Source: Serinicoccus chungangensis (GTDB lineage: Bacteria > Actinomycetota > Actinomycetes > Actinomycetales > Dermatophilaceae). Taken from it: a DNA stretch of 64,000 nucleotides. Under the pieces are notes generated by a model, which was not told where the DNA came from, did no database searches, and saw only the letters and a program-made list of their open reading frames with translations. How positions within the stretch are numbered: position 1 is the first letter of the stretch; every line of letters begins with the position of its first letter. Where the stretch lies: assembly GCF_001483745.1 (NCBI RefSeq), contig NZ_LQBL01000031.1:1-64000 (forward strand), written 5' to 3'. Shown piece by piece: positions 1-7,043 of the stretch. The translations under genes were made by a program, and so were the position numbers.

Positions 1-830
1 CCGTAGCCAGAGACGCCGTCGAACACCGGGCGCAGATCGAGCAGCTTACCCGGGCGCGGTGAGTCGTACATCATGCCGTCGCCGGCGTAGATGCCGATGT
101 GGTAGGCCGGGTAGCCGTAGAACACCAGGTCGCCGGGCTGCGGGTTGCTCACCGGGGTGGCGTACGCCTGCTGGGCGGCGGCGGTGCGCGGCAGCGAGAT
201 GCCCACCGCCGCGAAGACGTAGCTGGTGAAGCCGGAGCAGTCGAAACCGGCCGGGGTGCTGCCACCCCACTGGTACGGGGTCCCGACCAGGCCGGCGGCG
301 ATGCCGAGCACGCCACCGGTCGGGGCGGGAGCCGCGGCGGGCTCCGGCTGGGACTGCACGGCCGGCTCGGCCGGGGCCGCGGGCTCCGGGGTGGCGGTGC
401 GCTCGTTGGTGCGGCTCGCGCTGGTCTCCTCACGGGCGGAGACCTGCTCGGTGACCTGCTCCTGCGCGGGAGCGGCCTGCTCCTGCTGCGCGGGGGCGGC
501 CTGCGCCGGCTCCTCCACGGCGACCTCGACCTCGGGGGTGTAGGCGGAGAACCCGCCGATGCCGAAGGAGTCGAGCTCGATGTCGGACGGGGCGGCGACG
601 GCCTGCGCCGGACGGTCCACGGTGACCGTGCGGTCGGCGCTGACGCCGGGGCCGAGACGGAGCAGCCCGTCACGGTCCTGGGGCACCTCGGGTGCTGCGT
701 TGGCGCTGAGCGCCGCGCCGGCCAGCAGGCCGGTCGACGTCGCGGCCACGGCCGCCGTGCGGGTCAGGGTGGTGCTGGTCGTGCGGAGACGACCGGGCCG
801 ACGGTGGCGGCCGGTGGTGCGCTGCGTCAT
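1..830 (-). CDS. Secreted NlpC/P60 cell-wall hydrolase (C-terminus cut by window edge)
   Basis: A secreted peptidoglycan endopeptidase of the NlpC/P60 cysteine family, expected to cut stem peptides in the wall. The 276 codons in the window open with a basic segment and a hydrophobic stretch (roughly residues 25-45, ending in an Ala-rich cleavage region). A long Pro/Ala/Glu/Gln-rich linker follows, then the catalytic domain from about residue 180. Cys198 in FDCSGF and His244 in YHIGIY are the expected catalytic residues. The reading frame is still open at base 1 in the sequence FDGVSGYG. The paralogue at 46237 ends shortly after the same motif, so only about ten residues are probably missing. 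ATG at 828-830 follows a GGAGG ribosome site. A c-di-AMP riboswitch lies directly upstream, a known arrangement for actinobacterial wall hydrolases. Confidence 0.9.
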   Translation of the reverse strand, partial: MTQRTTGRHRRPGRLRTTSTTLTRTAAVAATSTGLLAGAALSANAAPEVPQDRDGLLRLGPGVSADRTVTVDRPAQAVAAPSDIELDSFGIGGFSAYTPEVEVAVEEPAQAAPAQQEQAAPAQEQVTEQVSAREETSASRTNERTATPEPAAPAEPAVQSQPEPAAAPAPTGGVLGIAAGLVGTPYQWGGSTPAGFDCSGFTSYVFAAVGISLPRTAAAQQAYATPVSNPQPGDLVFYGYPAYHIGIYAGDGMMYDSPRPGKLLDLRPVFDGVSGY

Positions 831-842
831 GTAGATCCTCCA

Positions 843-1000
843 GTGCCTGCGGGGTGAGCTGTCGGGCTTCGGGCTGGAGTGCCCCTGGACCGGGCTGGCC
901 GGTCCGTCGCCCCGAGGAGCCGCAGGGGCGGCTCCAGAGGTGGTTCCCCCGCTCCTGTCAAAGCGGTGTCGTACGTGCCACGGCCCCGATCGACGCGCGG
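843..1000 (-). promoter_or_regulatory. c-di-AMP riboswitch (ydaO-yuaA class)
   Basis: Read on the minus strand, the leader of the NlpC/P60 gene carries the hallmark blocks of the ydaO-yuaA riboswitch in the right order: AGGAGCGGGGGAACCA, then GGGGCGACGG after a strong GC hairpin, then CCCGAAGCCCGACAGCTCAC and CCGCAGGC. The 3' block ends only about a dozen bases before the start codon, next to the GGAGG ribosome site. Known actinobacterial copies respond to cyclic di-AMP and control resuscitation or wall-hydrolase genes. Boundaries are approximate, especially the upstream one, because the closing stem was not folded. Confidence 0.8.
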
Positions 1001-1052
1001 ACAGGACTAGGCAGTCGCGCTCGGGGGTCCCCCCAGGGAGGAGGACTCTTCG

Positions 1053-1082
1053 AGGTTACACAGAGCCGCCGCCAAATGTCAC
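1053..1082 (-). promoter_or_regulatory. Probable promoter of the riboswitch-NlpC/P60 transcript
   Basis: On the minus strand GTGACA (1082-1077) and TAACCT (1058-1053) are separated by 18 bases, an acceptable housekeeping sigma-factor pair for actinobacteria. Transcription would start near 1046 and give a leader of about 215 bases, long enough for the whole riboswitch. Between here and the DtxR-family stop at 1191 nothing else was recognised. Confidence 0.5.
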
Positions 1083-1190
1083 GCTCAGGTAACGACGGTG
1101 TGGACAACTCGTGTCGTCCTCACCCGCCACAGAGGCTCTGACCTGCGACGATGCCGGACGACTTGACCGTTCTTCCAGGTAACGAGTGAG

Positions 1191-1898
1191 TCATCTCACA
1201 GCAGCATCGGCACCGGTCACGACACAGAAGACGTGCCCTGCCACGTCCTGCGGCAGGGACACGGCCTCCCCGTCGACGGCGCCGACGATGGTCCGCCCCT
1301 CCTCGCCCCAGATCTCCACCTCGGCCCCCGGGCGGATGCCCGAGTCGAGGAGCAGACCCAGCACCTCGGGGTCCACCTGGACCGGTTCGCCGAGCCGCGC
1401 GACGCGGGCCGCCGTGCGCCCGCCCCGCTCGGCGATGTCGCTGCTGGCCTGCCCGTCCGCCGCCGGGGCGTCGTCGCGTCCGAGCTCGGCCAGACCCGGC
1501 ACCGGGTTGCCGTAGGGCGAGCTCGTGCCGTCCTCGACCAGCTCCAGGATGCGCCGCTCGACCTGCTCGCTCATGACGTGCTCCCACCGGCACGCCTCGT
1601 CGTGCACGAAGGCCGGGTCGAGGCCGATGACATCGGTGAGCAGGCGCTCGGCGAGCCGGTGCTTGCGCATGACCCGCACGGCTGCGGCGCGCCCGGCCTC
1701 GGTGAGCACGAGGTGGCGGTCCTCGGCCAGCTCGAGCAGGCCGTCGCGCTCCATCCTCGCCACGGTCTGGGAGACCGTGGGACCCGACTGGCCCAGGCGC
1801 TCGGCGATCCGTGCCCGCATGGGCAGGACGCCGTCCTCCTCCAGCTCGAAGACGGTCTTGAGGTACATCTCCGTCGTGTCGATCAGATCGCCGCTCAC
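1191..1898 (-). CDS. DtxR/IdeR-family metal-dependent repressor
   Basis: A 235-residue metalloregulator that, in this family, binds Fe2+ (or Mn2+) and represses uptake or storage genes. It has an N-terminal winged helix (about 8-65), a dimerisation helix region and a C-terminal SH3/FeoA-like domain. The metal ligands known from DtxR line up with an offset of one: Met11, His80 and the Cys103-Arg-Trp-Glu106-His107 cluster. Full-length family members are about 230 residues, so the gene looks intact. Iron versus manganese cannot be decided from sequence alone. No classical iron box was seen in the short upstream gap, so autoregulation is not evident. It stands alone between the NlpC/P60 gene and pdxH. 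Confidence 0.88.
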   Translation of the reverse strand: MSGDLIDTTEMYLKTVFELEEDGVLPMRARIAERLGQSGPTVSQTVARMERDGLLELAEDRHLVLTEAGRAAAVRVMRKHRLAERLLTDVIGLDPAFVHDEACRWEHVMSEQVERRILELVEDGTSSPYGNPVPGLAELGRDDAPAADGQASSDIAERGGRTAARVARLGEPVQVDPEVLGLLLDSGIRPGAEVEIWGEEGRTIVGAVDGEAVSLPQDVAGHVFCVVTGADAAVR

Positions 1899-1947
1899 GG
1901 CGCCATCCTACGGTCGGGGGCCGACACGGCGCCCCGGACGGCGGGGG

Positions 1948-2640
1948 TCACGGCTGGATCCGTCCGCGCCGCCACGCGTCGGGCTCGTCCAGCCCGCCGG
2001 GGGCCACCCGGGTCCAGACCAGCCGGTCGTGCAGGCGGTTGCGCCGTCCGCCCCAGACCTCGACCCGCTCGGCGCGCACGCGGTACCCGCCCCAGTGGGC
2101 CGGCAGGGGCACGTCCTCGGGGTCACCGGTGTCCGGCCAGCGCTCCTCGCAGCGGCGGTATGCCTCCTCCAGGGCCGCGCGGCCCGACACCGGGTCGCTC
2201 TGGGCCGAGGCGTGGGCGCTGATCCGCGACCCGTAGGGGCGGCTGCGGAAGTAGTCGGCGACGAGGTGGTGCTCCAGCGCCTCGGCATACCCTCGGAAGC
2301 GCACCGCGCGGAACATGGAGGGCCAGGTGAGCGAGACGGCGATCGCGTCGTTCTCCCGCAGCTGGCGCCCCTTGGCCGAGGCCGTGCTGGTGAGGAAGCC
2401 GGGGCCGCGGCCGTCGAGAAATCGCATGAGGACGGTGCGGACGTCGGGCATACCGTCGCCGTCGACGGTCGCCACCGAGATGGCCGACGGCTCCGGGACG
2501 TCGCCCTGCTCCTCCTGGCGCGCGATCGCGGCGTCCAGCCACGCCTGCACCAGCGGCAGCGGCGCGTCCGGTGCGTCCGCCTCGACGATGCCCTCGCCGC
2601 TGTAGTCGGTGCGCCCGCCGAGGGCCGGCGTGCCGGTCAC
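1948..2640 (-). CDS. pdxH: Pyridoxamine 5'-phosphate oxidase
   Basis: An FMN-dependent flavoprotein of 230 residues that oxidises pyridoxamine/pyridoxine 5'-phosphate to pyridoxal 5'-phosphate, the cofactor used for instance by HemL in this window. Family signatures are clear: TVLMRFLDGRGPGFLTS, SAKGRQL for FMN binding, RSRPYGSRISAHASAQS in the middle, and the C-terminal block ending near NRLHDR and RGRIQP. The ATG overlaps the stop of the upstream hypothetical gene by ATGA, so the two are probably translated together. Length is normal for the family (about 210-230). Confidence 0.95.
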   Translation of the reverse strand: MTGTPALGGRTDYSGEGIVEADAPDAPLPLVQAWLDAAIARQEEQGDVPEPSAISVATVDGDGMPDVRTVLMRFLDGRGPGFLTSTASAKGRQLRENDAIAVSLTWPSMFRAVRFRGYAEALEHHLVADYFRSRPYGSRISAHASAQSDPVSGRAALEEAYRRCEERWPDTGDPEDVPLPAHWGGYRVRAERVEVWGGRRNRLHDRLVWTRVAPGGLDEPDAWRRGRIQP

Positions 2641-3032
2641 CGCTTGCCCCGTCGGGGCAGGTGCACGGTGCGGCGCAGCTCGTCGGGGGTGTGCCGCTTG
2701 CCCGGGTCGGCGTTGAGCAGCAGCGTGTCGAAGGCGGCGTCGGTGTGCGGGTGGACCCCGACCGGCTCGTTGCGCGAGAACACCACCCAGTAGGGGTGCC
2801 CGCGGTGGAAGACCTGCTGCAGCGAGCCGTCCACGACGGTGTCGGCGTGCGCCAGGGCGTGCTTGCGCGGGTTGGTGCGGGCGCGGGACGCCTGGTCCTG
2901 CACGAACTTGGTCGCCGGCTCACGCTGCTTGAGGATCTGGTCCACCACCTGGGGGCCGTACTTCTGGGCCAGCGCGTAGACGACCGGACCGTACTTGATC
3001 GCCTGCTTGGCCAACCGTGTCTTGCCAGCCAC
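2637..3032 (-). CDS. Conserved hypothetical protein, translationally coupled to pdxH
   Basis: A 131-residue protein of unknown function. I chose the GTG at 3030-3032 because it is preceded by GCAGGAGGACCC, a strong ribosome site; upstream sequence in the same frame looks non-coding. The N-terminus is basic and amphipathic (KTRLAKQAIKYGP, then ALAQKYGPQVVDQILKQ). A compact domain follows with FHRGHPYWVVFSRNEPVGVHP, which looks like a beta-rich fold. No signal peptide or membrane segment is visible. It overlaps the pdxH start by four bases (ATGA), so it is probably the first gene of a two-gene operon. I do not recognise the family. Confidence 0.75.
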   Translation of the reverse strand: MAGKTRLAKQAIKYGPVVYALAQKYGPQVVDQILKQREPATKFVQDQASRARTNPRKHALAHADTVVDGSLQQVFHRGHPYWVVFSRNEPVGVHPHTDAAFDTLLLNADPGKRHTPDELRRTVHLPRRGKR

Positions 3033-3093
3033 GGGTCCTCCTGCGGGTCTCGGGGTGCGCTGCCAGCCTAGGCGGTGCACCGGTGTCGATAGG

Positions 3094-4920
3094 TCAACGC
3101 CCGACGGCATACCCCTGCATCCCGCGCGGGTTGGCGGCGGCACCGAGCACGCCGGTCTCCGGGTCGCGGCTGACCGCGCACATCCGCCCCAGGCTCCAAG
3201 GGCCCTGGTCCAGCACCTCGTGGCCACGGGCCCGCAGCCCGTCCAGCACGTCCTCGCCCAGCCGGGACTCGGCGACGAGGACGCCGGGCTCACTGGCGCG
3301 CGGGTGGAAGGAGCCGGGGAAGCTCGTCGTGTGCACGTTGGGGGCGTCGACGGCCTCCTGCAGCCCGAGCCCGCCGACGAGGTGACGCAGCAGGAAGACG
3401 CTCTGCCACTGGTCCTGCTGGTCGCCACCGGGGGTTCCGCAGGCGAGCACCGGTATGCCGTCGCGCAGGACCATGGTCGGCGTGAGGGTGGTGCGGGGGC
3501 GCCGCCCGGGGACCAGCGAGCTGGGCAGCCCCTGCTCGAGCCACATCATCTGCAGCCGGCTGCCCAGCGCGAACCCCAGCTCGGGGATGAACGGGCTGGA
3601 CTGCAGCCAGCCGCCGCTCGGCGTCGCCGAGACGAGCATGCCCCACCGGTCGACGACGTCGACGTGGCACGTGTCGCCGCGGGTGGCCCCGTCGCGCTGG
3701 ACCGTGGGCTCCCCGGCCGTGGCGTCGCCCGGGTCCACGTCGGCCCCCTCGGTCTGCCGGGCCTGGGCCGCGATGCGTGGGGTGCGGCCGCCGGGCGACC
3801 CCGGGCGCAGGTCGCGCGAGGCGTGGGCGTCGATGAGGGCGGCCCGCTGGGCGAGGTAGTCCGCGGCGAGCAGCTCGGCCACGGGCACGTGGGCCTCGGA
3901 GCCCTCCTCGGCGCTGTCCCCGAGCCACGCCTCCCGGTCGGCCATGGCCAGCTTCCAGGCCTCCACGAGGGTGTGCACGCCCTCGACGGTGTCGAGGGCG
4001 ACGTCGGCCTCCGGCCCGCCGGAGGCCTCGTCGACCATGGCGAGCACCTGCAGGAGGGCCGGCCCCTGCCCCCAGGGACCGGTCTTGGCGATCGTGTGCC
4101 CGCGCCAGGACGCGGTGACGGCGTCCTCCCAGGTCGCCTCGAAGGAGGCGATGTCGTCGGCGGTGATGACGCCCGGCAGCACGGCGCCGCCGCTGTGCCG
4201 GAACGCCCGCCCGGCGAAGGCCCCGATCGCCTCGGCGACGAAGCCCTCCCGCCAGGCGCGCAGCACGGCGTCGATGCCGCCCTCGCGGGTGGCCCCTCCC
4301 CGCACGGCTGCCTGCTCCTCGGCGAGCAGCCGCTCCAGGGTGTCCGCCCACGCGGGGTTGGTGACGAGGCTGCCCGGCTCGGGCGGCGCTCCGTCGACGA
4401 GCCACTGGTCGGCCGACGGGTGCCAGTCGGAGGTGAAGAGCTCGGCGACCGAGGCGATCGTGGCGCTCACCCGCGGCAGGACGGGGTGGCCGTGCCGGGC
4501 GTAGTGCAGGGCGGGCTCCAGGGCCTGCCGGGCGCTCGTCGTCCCGCGGTCGCGCAGGAGGGTCAGCCACGCGTCGACCGCACCGGGCACGGCGGTGGCC
4601 AACGGACCGGAGCCGGGGACCCGGTCCAGCCCCGCCTGCGCGAAGTGCTCCGGGGTGGCGCCCGCGGGGGCCGGCCCCTGGCCGCACAGCACCCGCGGGG
4701 TCGGGTCCTCCACCGAGGACACGATGAGCGGGAGGTCACCCCCCGGGCCGTTGAGGTGCGGCTCGACGACCTGCAGCACGAAGCCGGTCGCGACCGCCCC
4801 GTCGGCGGCGTTGCCGCCGAGCTCGAGCATCCGCATACCGGCCGAGGACGCGATCCAGTGCGTGCTCGACACCATGCCGAACGTGCCGGTGAGGGTGGGG
4901 CGCGTGGTGAACGTCGTCAT
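3094..4920 (-). CDS. ggt: Gamma-glutamyltransferase family protein
   Basis: A 608-residue member of the gamma-glutamyltranspeptidase N-terminal hydrolase family, which cleaves or transfers gamma-glutamyl groups from glutathione-like thiols or peptides. The N-terminus has the family block SSAGMRMLELGGNAADGAVA. The self-cleavage site and nucleophile should be the threonine in GDTCHVDVVDRWG (about residue 425), followed by GGWLQSS and the RRPRTTLTPTMVLRDG segment. No signal peptide is obvious, so it may be cytoplasmic. Actinobacteria such as this normally make mycothiol rather than glutathione, so the natural substrate is uncertain. The next gene upstream starts 90 bases away. Confidence 0.88.
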   Translation of the reverse strand: MTTFTTRPTLTGTFGMVSSTHWIASSAGMRMLELGGNAADGAVATGFVLQVVEPHLNGPGGDLPLIVSSVEDPTPRVLCGQGPAPAGATPEHFAQAGLDRVPGSGPLATAVPGAVDAWLTLLRDRGTTSARQALEPALHYARHGHPVLPRVSATIASVAELFTSDWHPSADQWLVDGAPPEPGSLVTNPAWADTLERLLAEEQAAVRGGATREGGIDAVLRAWREGFVAEAIGAFAGRAFRHSGGAVLPGVITADDIASFEATWEDAVTASWRGHTIAKTGPWGQGPALLQVLAMVDEASGGPEADVALDTVEGVHTLVEAWKLAMADREAWLGDSAEEGSEAHVPVAELLAADYLAQRAALIDAHASRDLRPGSPGGRTPRIAAQARQTEGADVDPGDATAGEPTVQRDGATRGDTCHVDVVDRWGMLVSATPSGGWLQSSPFIPELGFALGSRLQMMWLEQGLPSSLVPGRRPRTTLTPTMVLRDGIPVLACGTPGGDQQDQWQSVFLLRHLVGGLGLQEAVDAPNVHTTSFPGSFHPRASEPGVLVAESRLGEDVLDGLRARGHEVLDQGPWSLGRMCAVSRDPETGVLGAAANPRGMQGYAVGR

Positions 4921-4926
4921 GATGCC

Positions 4927-5010
4927 TCAGCCCAGCGTCGCGAGGACGGGGACGAGGATGAGGGCGGCCAGGGCCACCAGGACGACGACGCGACGGGTTC
5001 GGGCGCTCAT
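4927..5010 (-). CDS. 27-residue single-span membrane peptide coupled to the MFS gene
   Basis: A very short open frame encoding 27 residues. It begins MSARTRR, continues with an uninterrupted hydrophobic stretch of about 19 residues (VVVLVALAALILVPVLATL) and ends after a glycine. Its ATG (5008-5010) overlaps the stop of the MFS transporter by ATGA, the same coupling used elsewhere in this window, which argues for real translation. The positive N-terminus followed by one transmembrane helix suggests a small inner-membrane peptide, perhaps associated with the transporter. That role is inference; the family is not known to me. Confidence 0.5.
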   Translation of the reverse strand: MSARTRRVVVLVALAALILVPVLATLG

Positions 5011-6290
5011 CAGACCACCTTCTCAGGGAGGGGCTCGGTCATGCGCACCAGGTAGACCGGACGCGGCCAGGTGGCGCGGAAGCGCAGCCGCAGCTGGTCG
5101 TGGCGCATGAGGTAGAGGGTCGCCAGCACCGCGGTGCCGCCGCACATGAGGGTGGCGATGAGCACGGTCGGGCGGGCGCCGAACTGCTCGGCGAACCAGC
5201 CGAGGAACGGCGACCCCACCGGGGTCCCGCCCATGAAGACGGCCATGTAGAGCGCCATCACCCGGCCGCGGACCGCCTGGTCGACGGTGAGCTGCACCAT
5301 GGCGTTGGCGCTCACCATGACGGTGAGGGCGCACAGCCCGGTCGGCACGAGCAGGATCGTGTATGCCGTGAAGCTCGGCGCGAAGGCGAGCGCGCCGGTG
5401 AGGACCGCGAAGACGAAGAGCGAGCCGAGCAGGAGCCGCCACCGCGGACGCTCCCGCCGGGCGGCCAGGAGGGCCCCCGCGAGGGAGCCGATCGCCATGA
5501 CCGAGCCGGTGATGCCGAAGTCGGTGACGCCCTTGCCGAAGACCTGGGTGGACATGAGGGCGTTGAAGATCTGGAAGTTCATCCCGAAGGTGCCGTGCAT
5601 GAAGGCGACGACGAGGATGAGCATGATGTCCGGTCGACCGCGCACGTAGGCGATGCCCTCGCGGACCCGGCCGCGCGGGCCGGTGCGCGGCTTGCTCGTG
5701 AGCTGGCGGGGGTCCATGGCCAGCAGCGCCACGATGACGGCGACGAAGGTCAGCGCGTTGAGGAGCAGGGTGGGGCCGGTGCCGAAGGCGGCGATGAGCA
5801 GGCCCGCCACGCCGGGGCCGAGGAGCCGGCCGGAGTGGAAGGAGGCGGAGTTGAGGCCGACGGCGTTCGTCAGCTGCGCCTTGGGCACCATCTCGGAGAC
5901 GAAGGACTGCCGGGCGGGGGCGTCCACGGCGGCGGCGGTGCCGGAGAGGAAGGCCAGCACGAACATGTGCCACAGCTGCATGTGCCCCGTCAGCACCGCG
6001 ACCCCCATGACCACGGCGAAGAAGGCCATGGCCGACTGGCTGACGAGCATGACGTTGCGCTTGGAGAAGTTGTCGCTGATGGCCCCGGCCAGCGGGGTGA
6101 AGAGCAGGATCGGCAGGAACTGCAGGCCGGTGACGATGCCGAGGGCCTGGGCCGAGTTGTCGGTCAGCTCGGTGAGGACCACCCAGTCCTGGGCGACCCG
6201 GCCCATCCAGGTGCCGGTGTTGGAGATGATGGCGCCGGTGGCGTAGATCCGGTAGTTGCGCACCGACAGCGCGGAGAACATCGCGCTCAT
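5010..6290 (-). CDS. MFS exporter, DHA3/EntS-like
   Basis: A 426-residue major facilitator superfamily protein with about twelve hydrophobic segments, resembling the DHA3 drug/siderophore exporter group (N-terminus FSALSVRNYRIYATGAIISN followed by TGTWMGRVAQDWVV). Such pumps export toxic compounds or siderophores; the substrate cannot be told from sequence. The start at 6290 is chosen because its ATG overlaps the MarR stop (ATGA) and homologues begin with this MFSALxxRNYR motif. A longer in-frame extension to 6422 lies inside the marR gene and is rejected. Expression is probably controlled by the upstream MarR protein acting at the 6769-6798 palindrome. Confidence 0.88.
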   Translation of the reverse strand: MSAMFSALSVRNYRIYATGAIISNTGTWMGRVAQDWVVLTELTDNSAQALGIVTGLQFLPILLFTPLAGAISDNFSKRNVMLVSQSAMAFFAVVMGVAVLTGHMQLWHMFVLAFLSGTAAAVDAPARQSFVSEMVPKAQLTNAVGLNSASFHSGRLLGPGVAGLLIAAFGTGPTLLLNALTFVAVIVALLAMDPRQLTSKPRTGPRGRVREGIAYVRGRPDIMLILVVAFMHGTFGMNFQIFNALMSTQVFGKGVTDFGITGSVMAIGSLAGALLAARRERPRWRLLLGSLFVFAVLTGALAFAPSFTAYTILLVPTGLCALTVMVSANAMVQLTVDQAVRGRVMALYMAVFMGGTPVGSPFLGWFAEQFGARPTVLIATLMCGGTAVLATLYLMRHDQLRLRFRATWPRPVYLVRMTEPLPEKVV

Positions 6291-6763
6291 CGGTCCTCCC
6301 CCCTGCGGGAGGGCCGGTCGCCCGCCCGGTCCGCCTCGAGGACCTGCTCGAGGAGGTCGCTGGCCCGGCGCAGCAGCGCGCGGTCCTGCTCGCTCAGCCC
6401 CTCGAGCCGGGCGGCCATCCACGCGTCCCGGTGCTCGCGCTCGCGCTCGACGACCTCCCGGCCCTCCGCCGTCAGCGAGAGCCGCACGAGGCGGCCGTCG
6501 TCGGGGTCGGGCGAGCGGACGACATACCCCTGGTCGGCGAGCTGGGCGACGCTGCGGCTCATGCTCGGCGCGCTCACCTGCTCGATCGCGGCCAGCTCCC
6601 CCAGGGTGCGCGGTTGCTCGTGCAGGCGCACCAGGACGCTGAAGTGGTGCGGGGCGATGGTGTTGTCGGCGTCGAAGCGCACCCGCCGCGCCACCCGCAT
6701 GCAGGCGATGCGCAGGTCGTGCGCCAGCGCCGCGGTGGCGGGGTCCGGCGTGAGGTCAGGCAT
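6287..6763 (-). CDS. MarR-family transcriptional regulator of the MFS operon
   Basis: A 158-residue winged-helix regulator. The central segment (TLGELAAIEQVSAPSMSRSVAQLADQGYVVRSPDPDDGRLVRLSLT) is the MarR recognition helix plus the basic wing with its conserved DPDDGR motif. Helices at both ends would form the dimer interface. It is the first gene of a three-gene operon (marR, MFS pump, 27-residue peptide) with overlapping starts and stops. A 30-bp inverted repeat 5 bases upstream of its start codon is the likely operator, implying autorepression relieved by a pump substrate; the ligand is unknown. The start codon sits inside a GTATGCC octamer. Confidence 0.9.
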   Translation of the reverse strand: MPDLTPDPATAALAHDLRIACMRVARRVRFDADNTIAPHHFSVLVRLHEQPRTLGELAAIEQVSAPSMSRSVAQLADQGYVVRSPDPDDGRLVRLSLTAEGREVVEREREHRDAWMAARLEGLSEQDRALLRRASDLLEQVLEADRAGDRPSRRGEDR

Positions 6764-6768
6764 ACGGT

Positions 6769-6798
6769 CGTTAGTCTATCTCATTACCTCAACTAACG
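6769..6798. promoter_or_regulatory. Palindromic operator of the MarR/MFS operon
   Basis: CGTTAGT at 6769-6775 and ACTAACG at 6792-6798 form perfect 7-base inverted arms around a 16-base AT-rich centre, in DNA that is otherwise extremely GC-rich. The element sits immediately before the marR start codon. Its minus-strand centre contains TAATGAGATAG, which could supply a -10 box. Size and placement match known MarR autoregulatory sites. Confidence 0.7.
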
Positions 6799-6813
6799 AT
6801 CGGCCGAGGGTAT

Positions 6814-6987
6814 GCCGCCTGCCCCGGCATCACCCCTCCGGAGGCAAGTCCGTGTGCACTCATAGCCCCTGCAGGGCCACCACCGCGCACAGTCGTGTGC
6901 CCTGCGGGCGCCACCTGCCCCGGCACCACCCCTCCAGAGGCAAGTCCGTGTGCACCCATGGCCCTTACAGGGCCACCACCGCACACA
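6814..6987. repeat. Two tandem 78-bp repeats, each containing a palindromic core
   Basis: Bases 6814-6891 and 6910-6987 are two direct copies of a 78-bp unit differing at about eight positions, 96 bases apart. Each ends in a palindromic core of the same type found at 8065-8186 and 18396-18961 (GTGTGCAC, a GCCC..GGGC inner stem, then CACCACCGC(G/A)CACA). The block occupies the gap between marR and the DUF559-like gene and does not appear to encode protein. The remaining bases to 7043 show only further GC-rich degenerate repeat remnants. Confidence 0.8.
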
Positions 6988-7043
6988 CTCCCTGCCCGAC
7001 GGGCCCCACCGGCCCTCGGCCCGCTGCGGCGCTGGCCTCCTCC

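Noticed and set aside
1899-1947. Iron box for the DtxR-type regulator
   Set aside because: The gap before the gene contains no 19-bp TTAGGTTAG-type palindrome.
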